64,000 nt of DNA from Laguncularia racemosa. Lineage: Eukaryota; Streptophyta; Magnoliopsida; Myrtales; Combretaceae. Where the stretch lies: assembly GCA_037954665.1 (NCBI GenBank), contig JBBMOL010000013.1:5394001-5458000 (forward strand). Reading direction: 5' to 3'. The notes under the pieces were generated by a model. It did no database searches and had not been told where the DNA came from. It saw nothing but the letters and a program-made list of their open reading frames with translations. The translations under genes were made by a program, and so were the position numbers. Below are positions 23,455-34,870 of this stretch, in pieces; within the stretch, counting starts at the first letter, position 1; every line of letters begins with the position of its first letter.

Positions 23455-26393
23455 ATGGTTGTGGAAATCTGTGTCAAAGCGGCTGCTGGAGCTCCTGATG
23501 TTCTGGGAGACTGTAAAGTTTTAGTCTCCTTGACTCAGTTTTTCATGTTTTAATCTCTGTTCCTTTTGGTATGGTTTTTATTGATTTTGAGTCATGATGT
23601 TTGCATTTCAGGTCCCTTTTGTCAAAGGGTTCTTTTGACTTTGGAGGAGAAGAAAGTTCCTTACAAGATGCACCTCATCGATTTCAGTAACAAGCCCCAG
23701 TGGTATGAAACAAAACCATCAGGTTCATAGAAATCTGTATTATTGATATCTTGAGGGTTATTACAGAAAACATGCTTGAGTGTTCGTGCCTTTTCACTTT
23801 GGATACAATACATTTGTTTTTTTTTTTTTTTTCTTTTACCTCCGAGTTTTCATGCGTTTTCACATTGCATATTACCATTTCTTAAAGATAAATAACCTTA
23901 ACTGCGTAACTCATGGAACTCGGACATACAATTTTGTAAAATTTTACCATGATCTGGTCAGTTTTATTCCACCTCAAGGGTTTTCTGTTGCTGGATGTTG
24001 AATTTAGTTAGTCTCTCTGTTTAATAGTAGCAAAGATCATGGGAATGTGGTAAAAAGCAAGTATGGCTTTGAGGCCATGTAAGCTAGGACGAAGAAACGT
24101 GGGAGATTGATGTGCCGGCAATTTTCATCAGGGTTCTTTAAACATATATTAGTTTAATTCTAGATCGCATCACTGTGCTATGTGGGAAACTTGATATGGA
24201 AGCGATCTGATTGACAAGGAAGAGATTGCAGGCCAACTCTTAGCATTAATAATATTTTTTTAGGCCAATTCCAATATGGTATAAAGCTGGACCCTTCTTG
24301 CATTGATTAGTTAATTCATTTCATTATTCATTCGTGTTATGCTTGATGTTGGTAACTTTGCTAGTGTTAGATTTGCTTCTGAAAGTTGTGGGTTAACTTC
24401 AAGCTGTGTTCAGCATGTCTTTCTTGTTGATTTAGTTTGTGTTTCATTTGTTTAGTTATATTTCAAATGATTGACACCATTTTGTGATTATTGGTGACAG
24501 GTTTCTGGATGTGAATCCAGAAGGCAAAGTGCCACTTGCAAAGTTTGATGATAAATGGCTTTCTGACTCAGATGTACTTGTGGATATTATTGAGGAGAAG
24601 TACCCTGAACCTTCTCTGAAAGCCCCACCAGAATATGGCTCGGTGTAAGCCTCTCCTTATGTGTTTGATTCTTTTTCATGAGTTTGATTGGAAATTTCCC
24701 TTGATTTTGCAAGTATTCGTGTTGTGTAATGGTTGCCAATTTATTTGAATATTCTCTTAAATATTCTCATCTAAGTTTCATTATTTTCTTCCTGCGTGTT
24801 GCTATAGAAAGAGTAACCAACTGTTCTATGTGCATGTTTCTGTGTCCAGCATGTATACTGTTTTATGAAGTTGTCAGTGACAAGCCAAAAGTCCTTACAA
24901 GGTGCTGTAGATTTTTAGTATCAATTAGGAAAGGGATTATAGTCAAGGATTCAGCTTAAGAACTGAGTTTCTTGTTCTCCAAAAGAAAACGGGATTGTTG
25001 CGCACAGCTGTTACCACAGTTGAAGAAATAGTTTCACCATCTTTGATACATTAAGTTGTCATCAATGTGTTGACCTGGTGACAAGCTAAAAGTCCTCGCA
25101 AGGAGCTGTACCTAGGAACTGAGTTTCCTGTTCTCCAAAGGAAAAGGGGATATCACACACAGCCTTTACCAGGGCTGAAGAAATAGTTTCACCATTTTGA
25201 TACGTTATTCGTGAAAATGTTGAAATAGTCTAGAATCCAGACATGTCTATTATGAAAGCTGGGTGGACTGTGTTGTAGTGTTCATGTCTGTTTGTGTTGT
25301 CCAGTAGTGTACTTTTAGTTGGTAGAGTTTTCCTGCTTTTTTTAGAATTTTTCTCTTACTATTAGATTCATGTTAGACTTCTTCCCTATGCCTGACTTAG
25401 TTAAGTGAATAACTCTATCTTATTCATAACACTGTTGTTTTGTTTTCCTCTAATGTGAAGCTGTTCATATCCCTTTGTAATAGACAAGTGTTTACATGGG
25501 TTTCCTGGTTTAGGGCAAAACTAATGCCACAGTTCTATTGACATTGCAGTGGCTCAAAGATTTTTATGTCCTTTGTGAAGTTCTTAAAGAGCAAAGACCC
25601 TGCTGATGGCTCAGAAGAAGCATTGGTTGTTGAACTGAAGGCATTGGATGAGCACATGAAGTCTCATGTATGTTTTTTAATGAAAACCCATATGATCTAA
25701 CTTTAAACTTGCATGATCTTAGACTCTCTGCAATAGGAATTATCAGTTGTCGTATCTTATCCTATTTTCAGGTCCCTTTCATTGTTGGCGAAAGGATGAC
25801 TGCTGTTGACTTGAGTTTGGCACCCAAATTATACCACCTTGAGATAGTTCTTGGTCACTTTAAGAATTGGACTGTCCCAGAAAACCTGACTCATTTCCAT
25901 GCATACAAAAGGGTAAGCTGCCACTCTTTCTTTCTTTCTTTTTTTTTTTTTTTTCCTTCTTTGGACTGTCCGGGTGTTGCTTGTATCTTATTTGATTTGG
26001 TTTTGCTGATGGAAATCCCTGAATTTTTCACTAGCAAAAGCAAGTGGAGGAAAATAACTCGATATGTTTATAAGCATTTGTTGACACCATTTTCTGTATC
26101 CTTGAACATGAATATGCATTATTAAGGGGACTATGGATCGATAAATCATCTGCAGTTCCCCCTCTAACATGCAGATAAATCTTTTAGATTTGAATTTCGA
26201 GATCTTTTCTCGTGTGTCCTTAACTCAATTATTACTTTCACGTGGATATGCTGTGGTCTTCTCTAATGACGTAAAATTATTGACTATCTGTCTGAATTTT
26301 TTGTAGCTGCTCTTCTCTCGGGAGTCATTTGAGAAGACCAAGGCCGCAAAGGAGCATGTGGTTGCTGGATGGGCACCAAAGGTCTATGCATGA
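23455..26393 (+). CDS. DHAR: Dehydroascorbate reductase, cytosolic type (six exons)
   Basis: Exons 23455-23512, 23612-23702, 24501-24644, 25550-25667, 25772-25912 and 26307-26393, all with GT/AG introns, together encode 212 residues, the usual length for cytosolic plant DHAR (about 213). The enzyme reduces dehydroascorbate to ascorbate with glutathione in the ascorbate-glutathione cycle and belongs to the GST superfamily. Seen: catalytic CPFCQR at residues 20-25 (split by intron 1); KVP with the cis-proline (59-61); SDSD glutathione-binding turn (71-74); GST C-terminal domain about 100-210 with AVDLSLAPKLYHLE (148-161) and NWTVPENLT; C-terminus ending KVYA. There is no N-terminal transit peptide, so it is placed in the cytosol rather than the chloroplast. 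Oddity: residue 138 is Val where HGPF is usual. The start is the only ATG upstream of the conserved EICVKAA block. It looks intact and functional. Confidence 0.95.
24873..25215 (+). repeat. Imperfect duplication in DHAR intron 3
   Basis: The stretch from GTGACAAGCCAAAAGTCC, through AACTGAGTTTCTTGTTCTCC, to GAAGAAATAGTTTCACCAT is followed by a second, shorter version starting near 25077 (GTGACAAGCTAAAAGTCC). The copies differ by an internal deletion and substitutions. It does not touch the splice sites. Confidence 0.75.
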
Positions 26394-28007
26394 ACTAGTA
26401 GTAGTAATTCTAGATTGTGAAATTTAGTTATGGACTTACAGTTGTGAGCATGAGAGATGCGGTAAATTTGCCCCTACTAGTTATGGAATGGTATTTTTAT
26501 TATTTCTGGCACTAGCAGTAGTTCAACGTATGGTCCCGTTCAAGCCCTTTTTGAAGGGCTGTTACCAGACTCATCTGCTTGCAGTTCCAAATTTTGGAGT
26601 AGAAACAATTTATCATTTTACTAAAACATGGCAGGTTTACATGTATCTATAACCTAGGGTTAATGAAGCTTAACATGAAATTTTAGAGGTTAAGTGGGGC
26701 TTATAATTTTAAGTTCGAATTTGATTTAAAGTGGTGTATAAAGCGTTCAAGCTTGATTCGATTGGAAGAAAAAATATATATGTTTATTTAATTAAAATAA
26801 TACTGATATTTTAAGGAAAAACATAGTTAAGATGTGATTTTGTATTTAAGACATGGGAATTCTGGTTCCACCAAACTTACACTTAAGAATTTATTTCTAA
26901 CCAAAGAAATACTTACGTAACTTTTAGAATTATTTTATCTTGGATCAGACACCGTAGGTCCTTAGAATCAGCACTCATTTTGTCACCTCTAGACATATGA
27001 AATTAAAGCAAGATTTCTTTACTCACGACCTCCTGGCAATTAATTTCTCTATTATTAGTCCTATTTAAAAGAATCTTTTCTCAAATAAGTTCTTATAGTA
27101 AAATAGTTTCGTTAATGTATCTTCTCCCACGTTATACTAATGAACTATGATTAAAGAAAACAAAAATAAGAGGTATTGAAGCTGTATAAGAGCGTATAAG
27201 TTTTGTTCACGATTCATTTATCGTGGGTATACATCAATATTAAGAATAACGTCAAAGTTAATTCAATATTGTTTTTGCAATAATCCAGAACTTGGAAAAT
27301 GCAGCTAGATAAACGAGGATAATGATTTTTACTCAGTTAATATTTTAAATAATTAATCAAGGTTTGGAATTTGTTAAGAATGATGACATCTCGTAATTTG
27401 ATTGTCTATACGCAAAGTACTGAATTGGTCCAAAAAATGGTAATTATTCTACCTGCCTCAATTAACATAAAGCAATACATGGTTATCATCTATATTTATA
27501 CTAAAATTTGTATGGGGAGTTTATGTAGATGATTAATCACATGTAACGAGCGTACCAGATGATCTTAGAAAAGTTTTGATTTAATAACACGTGAAGAGAA
27601 GATCTTAAAGAGAGAAGTGAGAGAAGGAAAAAGTGAGCTTGATATCTCATAGTTATAGATGCCTTTTTTATTTGTTCTTGATGAATTTTTAGTGTTTGAT
27701 CTTATGCAAAGTGATTTCAGTAGAGTAAAGGCGCTTGTACGAAGCTTGCTAATACTTCGAATGTTCCAAATGAGGAGAAAGGGGCTTATCTATATAGATT
27801 TTGGCTCTTGATTTCAACCATTGGATGAAGTTAAGATAGATGGACTAGATGAGCCATTACTAAGAGTTGTTGGATCAATTTTTAGCAATTAATGATCCGG
27901 GTTAAAGCTTCTATTTCTTATATTTATGGGCTTTAGGCTTGGGCTAAAACTAGTTATAAAAATGACTCTATCATTAATATAAAAGAAACCCACTTTTTTC
28001 TTATAAT
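26394..28007. other. Intergenic, AT-rich
   Basis: The first 250 bases are the DHAR 3' UTR and downstream region; no perfect AATAAA is seen close to the stop. The remainder has no gene. The stretch 27540-27960 has a TATA-like element and a leader-like appearance that could belong to an LTR fragment, but I cannot place it. Confidence 0.5.
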
Positions 28008-28359
28008 AGGCCTATGGCTTATTATAAGGCTATTTAAAGTCTAAATGAACTAAAAATGACTTCTTTTCAGCTTATTTTTTGTGCACAATTGGGTTTGATT
28101 TTCTAGGCCCTACCTCTAGCCTAATAAACTAATCCATGGAATCAAATTAGGCCTAAGGTCCAAGGCCTAATTACCAAATTAATAGGCCTATGGCTTATTA
28201 AGGCCATAAATGACTTCTTTTTAGCTTATTTTTTGCGCACAATTGGGCCCAGTTTCCTAAACCCTATCACTAACCTAGTAAATCAGTCCATGGCATTAAA
28301 TTAGGCCTAAGGCCCAATTACCAAAATAACCTTTTATAAAATTCAATCAAATCCTTTAT
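28008..28359. repeat. Tandem duplication, period 176 bp
   Basis: AGGCCTATGGCTT starts at 28008 and again at 28184. Both are followed by AATGACTTCTTTT, AGCTTATTTTTTG, GCACAATTGGG, CAT-GGAAT/CATTAAATTAGGCCTAAGG and AATTACCAAA. The copies differ by small indels. Confidence 0.85.
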
Positions 28360-29234
28360 ATTTTATGGTTGATAATACTTCTACTCATCAAATTTCATGA
28401 ACCCTATGTAAGCATGAGCATATCATGGAGAGTGCTTTTTTGTGTATAAACAAATACATTTAATAAATGCATGAGGAAAAAAAAGAAGAAGAAGAGCACG
28501 ATTTTTCATTTAATATATGCGTTTTTACCGACTTTGTGATGAAGTCCCATGGTATAGCATAAGTAAAGCTACGAGAGAATCTCATGTTGTTACCTCATAC
28601 TTAAATCTATTTTGTTTGTAGTCATTACAACTAAGGGTGGATGTAGAGTCGTACTGTTGTAGAGGTTGGATATACAATATTAAATCAATATTAAAATTAC
28701 TTGTGGAAAAATATCCACTTATTGTTGCTATCATAATTCATTATATATACAAAGAAATAAATATGCCCTCAACACAATCTAATCTTGAATAGAAAAGTCA
28801 ATTTAATTTTTTTTTTATATATTAGTTATGAGTATTTGATATATTTTGTAAAAGATTAAAAGAATAAACATTTTAGAAAAATTATAAAAACATAATATAG
28901 TATTTTATAATTTTTTATACTGATTTTATAAGATTATTTCATTAGTAATATCATAAAAATATATATGCATATATATATTTTTAATATAAGTGATTAGATA
29001 ATTGAGTATTCAATAATGCTCATTCCTTTTCATAATATTTATAGTGAAAGAAAATGCCAATACTTTAAGTAATATAAACTAATATTTTATATAATATGAT
29101 TGATACACTTATAGCATTGAATATAATTATTATTTATTGTAAAACTACTAAAAAATAAATAGTGTCTATTTACAATATATTTAGTTAATTATCATCTTTT
29201 TTTTATAAATGAAATTCAATTTTATATGTTATAG
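28360..29234. other. AT-rich intergenic DNA
   Basis: No gene or element border seen; long AT runs throughout. Confidence 0.5.
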
Positions 29235-29380
29235 CAAAAAAAAAAAAAAAGAATGAAAATCGTTTATTGAGAGGCAAATAATAAATGCAACTTGAAAAAA
29301 ATAAAAATAATTCTAATAGGAATCGAATCCATAACCATGAGTATACAAAAACAACCACCTAACCACTAAGTCATATTAAA
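29235..29380 (-). mobile_element. SINE-like fragment with tRNA-derived head
   Basis: On the minus strand TGACTTAGTGG (29363-29373) matches the Pol III A box and GGATTCGATTCC (29319-29330) the B box, spaced as in a tRNA-derived SINE. The minus-strand continuation is AT-rich and ends in a run of T at 29236-29252, as in some plant SINE families. No clear target duplication was found. Confidence 0.45.
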
Positions 29381-29627
29381 TTTTATAAAGATTTACATTT
29401 AAAAATATAAATATAATATATATATTTAATTTTAAAATAAATTTAATTAAATAATTTTTTTTCCGGGCACCGTGAGGGTTAAGGTCTCTTTTGCCCCCCT
29501 TTCGGTTTACCCTTAATTGCGACATGAGATCAACACATGTATTGTAATTACGTGGCTATTTGGGTAGATATTAAGAAATTAAATAGATGAACAATGAAGT
29601 GATAAGTATAAAATTGGTATATTTAGG

Positions 29628-30085
29628 AAATACAAAATTAAAAATAGTAAGGTGGACCTATCCACTTTCATGTGGTGGATACTTAGTTTGAGAAGAGCAA
29701 ATACTCTTCCAATGAGAAAATAAAAGTATAAATACCAACTAATTAATAAATGAACTAATTAATAAACTAACTTTATGCTTACTAAATCTAGTTAAAGTTT
29801 GTAAATGGCAACAAGTTCATAAAATGACTATATTTTCTAAATAAACTTCCGTTCGTAAAAATACTAAACAAAATGAACATTTCACATTTTCACACTCTTC
29901 TTTTTAGTGTGTGCAATCAATCTAATAAAGATGCAAAAAATTTTGAAATTTACCTTAAAAATTTAGAACTTCCCTCTTAAATGTTGATAATATTTATGGT
30001 TTTGTGTTACCTAAAAAATTAAATCTACAACTTGGCCCCCCATCAAGTGAAATCCTGATATACCACTACACCAATTAATGGACCC
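29628..30085 (+). repeat. Diverged repeat Y, copy 1
   Basis: The first part (about 29628-29876) matches 34530-34750 (TACAAAATTAAAAATA, GTGGACCT.TCCACTTTCAT, AACTAATTAATAAAC). The second part (29877-30085) matches 32032-32240 (CATTTCACATTTTCAC, TTAAATGTTGATAAT, CACTACACCA). The middle present in the other copies is missing here. Confidence 0.75.
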
Positions 30086-30170
30086 TTGAATTAAAGTGAA
30101 GGAGCTCAAAAGAACTGCTCATAGTTGTCAATGCATATTCGAACTTAGACGCTCCATTCGTAGGGTTTGA

Positions 30171-31290
30171 TAATGGCTAGAAATCAAAACAAAAACACAA
30201 ACATAGAGAGAGAGAGAGAACCTCAGTTGTGATGCACCCACCCGATGATCCTTTTATAGCGAACGGATTTAGGGTTTTGTTAAATCCAAAAATTGGAATC
30301 TCGGTACTGGCACTGGGGAGGAGAATGAGTAAGTGAGAGTTTAGAAAGAGAATCAAACAAGAAAACTGTCATTCATTGATAATCAACCAGAAGCAGCATG
30401 AGTACATACAACTAAGGAATCACAAAATTAAGCAATATATAGTTTTTGAGGGAGAATGAGGTTTTAGCCATGAGTATGATTGTAGGATCAACATTCTAAT
30501 CATAAGCGAGGAGGGAGAGAGAGAGGAGTTAATTATGAAAGTGGAGGGGGAATGTTAAGGATGTATATACAGTGGTTCCACTTGGAAATTGGAATCCTGC
30601 TCTTTAGTTGATATAACCATTGTTGATCTGCATGCACAACTTGGCTCTTATGCTTAACATCATGATTCAAAATTAAAGAACTCACCAACCGAACCTAAAA
30701 TAGGAAAGCTAGTTTTTGGCCATATATTTATTTGTATTACATCATCATTTATTGACATTTTTTTCCCTCAAGAAATATTGACTAGAGAAGATTCTTTATT
30801 TTCTTCTTTTCTTTTTTTTTTAAAGTCCCCTAATCATTATTGTTTAAGTCTTTTTTATATTAATATCAAAAGGAAAGTTACATATGAATTGAGGTTTTTG
30901 CTCAATGAATTTTCGCTTATGTAACTTATATAACTTAACACTATATCTGGGAAGAGGGAATGAATTAGAAAGAAAATAAAGTGAGAGGAAATAATTGAAA
31001 AGAAAGAAAATGAAGGGAAAAAAAATTAACGTCTTACATTGTCTGGAAAAACAAAGGAAAGAAAAAGTAATGAATTGGGTAGAAAGTTTTTTTTTTTTAA
31101 TTTCAAGACTTAAAATTACTAGATAATCCTTTACCAGTAATGTTTGTTCTAAGATGGTAATTATGAAGGGTAAATTAATCATTTCAATAAATTTCCCTCA
31201 ATTTCTCTCCACTTTAGTAAAAAACACTTTTTTATGGGACCCACCCACCACCCCCCCACAATTCCTTCCTTTCTAATTTTACTACACTCT
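30171..31290 (+). repeat. Diverged repeat X, copy 1
   Basis: Matches 33421-34522 from TAATGGCT, through GGTACTGGCACTGGGGAGGA and AATCAACCAGAAGCA, to CCTTCCTTTCTAATTTTAC. Contains an AG microsatellite near 30206-30222. The frame at 30844-31182 on the minus strand is Phe/Leu-rich low complexity and not a gene. Confidence 0.85.
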
Positions 31291-31854
31291 AAACAATGGC
31301 AAATTAAATTTTTCACTCCTCCTTAATTCTTCCCATCCTCTTTCCACCTTTCCAAACATAGTGTAAAATTTCCTCTATTATAACATATTATAAAGTAAAT
31401 TAACCAAACTTGCATCTATATTACAGGTGCCTAAAAATAATAAGAAAAATTACAAATGAGGGAATCAATATTTGTGATCTAATTCAAAAATAAGATCAAA
31501 CTTTCAAATGATTAAAATAGATGATCAATATTACAAATAGTCAATAAATCTTCTATTTAAATCACTTGGTATGTTTATGGGATAATAACGGATCTTACCA
31601 CTATGTTGATTATTTATTTTAATTGCTTAAAAGTTTGATCATCTACTTTAATCACTTAACATAATGGCAATCCTTTATTTTAACTTTACCTCAAATGTTG
31701 ATCCATTTACTTGTAATTTTCTAGAAAATAATATAATTAAATAAACATTATATATATATAATTATCTAAAAGGTAAGTATTAGAAATTATGTTTTCTTAA
31801 TATTTGGATTCATAAGTATGTGATAGTTGAGTAAAAATTATACCTATAGCGCTA

Positions 31855-32250
31855 TTTAGGTAGATTTGACAAGTTTATAAAATGACTTTATATTTAGTAA
31901 ATATACTTCAATATGAAAAAAATACTCAACAAAAATACCTTTATGTAAATGTTTTTAACATTGATTTATTATGAACATTTAAACAAATATAAGAACTTGT
32001 CAATTTGCATTAAATCCATTAAAAAAAGAGAGAGAACATTTCACATTTTCACTCTTCTTTTTAGTTTATGCAGTCAATCTTATAAACATCAAGAAATTTT
32101 GAAACTTACCTTAAAAATTCAAAACTTCCCTTCTTAAATGTTGATAATTTTTACAGTTTTGCACTACCTAAAAATTAAATCTACAACTTAGCCCCCGTTA
32201 AGTGAAATCCCATCTACCACTACACCAGTCAATGGACCCTTGAATAAGAA
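31855..32250 (+). repeat. Diverged repeat Y, copy 2
   Basis: Matches 34690-34865 (ATTTATTATGAACATTTAAAC block) over its first half and 29877-30085 over its second half, so it bridges the parts lacking in the other copies. Confidence 0.75.
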
Positions 32251-33420
32251 TTGTGATTTGACAAAGCAATAAACCATATCAACGAAACAGTGTTGGGGTT
32301 ACCCAATTTAGTAAAACAATCCTGAATAGAAAAACCCATACCAAGATGTAGAAACTTAAGTGATGAAAATCGAAACTAGTAAAAAAAGGAACACAATTCG
32401 CAGCACTGTTCCACAATGGATTGTTCATTATAATTAGTGAACCCACATTTCTAAAGAAAGAAGAGTGAAGGAAGTTACAACTTAAGGTTTGATAACAGTT
32501 CGAAATATAAATAGGGTATTCAATTTAATCGATCAATCCGATACAAATCTTATAGGTCAAATCTTATAGGATTTAGAGTTGGATTTTAAAATATAAAATA
32601 AAATTCGATAAGATTTATGGTTGGATTATAGGATTTAAAAAAAATCCTAATTCAATAATTTTTTTTTTTTTTTTTTGCATTTTAAGTTTATCCAGAATAT
32701 CCACATCCCGAATCCCGATTCCCATTTCCCGCTCGTGTTTCTAACATTGGAGAACTAACCAACCAAAACCAAATCGTCCAAATCCAAGTCTAACTTCCAC
32801 ATTCCCCAATTCCACTTCCAGTCTAGCCAGGCGAGATCCAGAATGGAGAGTCCATACTTCGACTACCAGACTCCAGTCAAGCTACGACGAGCTACCTGCT
32901 TCAGCTTTTAGACTCCACAGTCCACATGATGTCGTCGTTGACTCCAGCCCAGTGCTCACTCCTCTCTCCTCTCCTCCGTCTGTACATTGTTGACTCTGTC
33001 TCTATGTGGACCACGGACCATGTCGTCGTCGTCGACCTCCACCTCCACGAACCATGGACCACGGCTGACGCCTCCACCCGATGACCCACCTCCACGCTAG
33101 ACACTACTTGTAGAACCACCTCCACGTCCTGTACCTCTGTCACTGCTGATTGCATTCCTAGTCGAAAACCCCTTTCTTTGTCTGTCTCTCGGTCTCTCGA
33201 ATATGAAAAGAAGTCAGAGAAAGGAAAAAAAAATTACATAACGTTTTTTAGGGTCAGGTTGCTGGTCGGGTTTGGGTTCTCCATTTCACAGCCAAGGCGG
33301 GTTCGAATTTGAGGAACAAATGCATTATCGGGTCGGGCTGGGTTTTGGGGAGTTCTCTTCTCAACCGGGTCGAGTTTGGGTTCTATTGAACCTGTCTTTA
33401 ATCCGGCCCGTTTACATCAA
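32251..33420. other. Spacer with GC-rich unidentified tract
   Basis: 32500-32690 is AT-rich with AATCTTATAGG repeats and a poly(T). From 32690 to 33420 the sequence turns GC-richer with CCACCTCCACG and GTCGTCGTCG motifs and CGGGTCGGG/GGGTTTTGGG runs near the right side. An 84-codon minus frame (32901-33155) lacks recognisable motifs. It could be a transposon like the one at 889, but no terminal repeats were found. Confidence 0.4.
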
Positions 33421-33452
33421 TAATGGCTTAGAAATCAAAAGGCCAAACAAAC

Positions 33453-33490
<38 letters not shown>

Positions 33491-33766
33491 CGTAAGTCGT
33501 GATGTATCCGATGATCCTTCAATGGCGAACGAATTTAAGGTTTTGTCTAAGAATTGGAAGCTTGGTACTGGCACTGGGGAGGAGAATGAGTAAGTGGGAG
33601 TGCAGTAAGAAAATCAAACAAGAAAACCATCATTCATGATAATCAACCAGAAGCAACTTGAGTACATACTATCGAGGAATCACAAAATGAAGAAACATAT
33701 AGCCTTTGAGGGAGAATGGGGTTTTAACCATGAGTATAATCGTAAAATCGGCATTCTGATCATAAG

Positions 33767-33800
<34 letters not shown>

Positions 33801-34522
33801 TCAATCATTAAGGTGGAAGGTGAATGCTAGGGATGAATACATAGCAGTTGGAGTTGGGAATTGGATTCCTACTCTTCAGTCGATATAGTCGTTGATTTGC
33901 AAGCATAACTTGGCTCTTATGCTTCACATCATGATTCAAAATTAAAGAACCGGCCGAGCCTAAAATAGGAAAGCCATTTTATGGCCATTGATTTTATTTG
34001 TATTGCATCATCATTTATTGACTCTTTTTTTTCCCTTCCCCTAGGGAATATTGATCGAAGAAGATTCTTTATTTCCTCATTTTTTAGGTCCCCTAGTCAT
34101 TATTGTTTAGATGCTTTTTATATTAATATCAAAAGGAAAGTTAGATATGACTTGAAGATTTTGCTCCATGAATTTTCGCTTAGGTAACTTAAATAACTTA
34201 ACACTATATTTGAAAAGAAGGAAGGAATTAGAGATGAAAAGAAAATGAAGGGGAAAAAATTAATGTTTTACATTGTTCGGAAAACAAAGGAAAGAAAAGG
34301 GAATGAATTAGGCATAAAGTTGATTTTTTTTTTTTTTTAATTTGAAGACTTAAAATTAGTAAATAATCCTTTACAAGTAATAGTTTTTTCAAAAGATGAT
34401 GCTTAGAAAGGATAAATTAATCATTCTAATAACTTTCTCTCCCTCTCTCCCCTTCCCCCACACCCTACCCTCCACTCCCCTAAAAAAAAAACCTTCCTTT
34501 CTAATTTTACTTCACTACAATG
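33421..34522 (+). repeat. Diverged repeat X, copy 2
   Basis: Second copy of 30171-31290. It includes expanded TA and AG/GA microsatellites (about 33451-33489 and 33770-33797) where copy 1 has short ones. Confidence 0.85.
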
Positions 34523-34529
34523 AAAATTT

Positions 34530-34870
34530 TAAATACAAAATTAAAAATATTAAAGATAACAAAGTGGACCTCCCCACTTTCATAGAGTAGATTTCTAATA
34601 AAAAAAAAGTATAAATGCCAACTAAATAATGAGTGAACTAATTAATAAACAAGCTTTATGTTACTAATTTTAGTTAAAGTTTCTAAATGGTAATAACTTT
34701 ATAGAATGAATTTATATTTTGTAAATATTCTTTAATTCATAAAAATACTTGATAGAAATACCTTTATATAAATTTTTATAACATTGGATTTATTATGAAC
34801 ATTTAAACAAATTTAAAAACTTGTCAGTTTATAATAAATTCATTAAAGTATTTGAGAATTTATAAAACCT
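34530..34870 (+). repeat. Diverged repeat Y, copy 3
   Basis: Matches parts of copies at 29628 and 31855. It follows repeat X directly, which suggests an ancestral X-Y unit. Confidence 0.75.

Noticed and set aside
24729..24959. 76-codon frame between DHAR exons 3 and 4
   Set aside because: Lies wholly in intron 3.
30844..31182. 112-codon minus-strand frame
   Set aside because: Phe/Leu/Ile-rich by-product of AT-rich repeat X; not open in the second copy.
32901..33155. 84-codon minus-strand frame
   Set aside because: Val/Glu/Arg-rich reading of a CCACCTCCACG simple-sequence tract; no motif.
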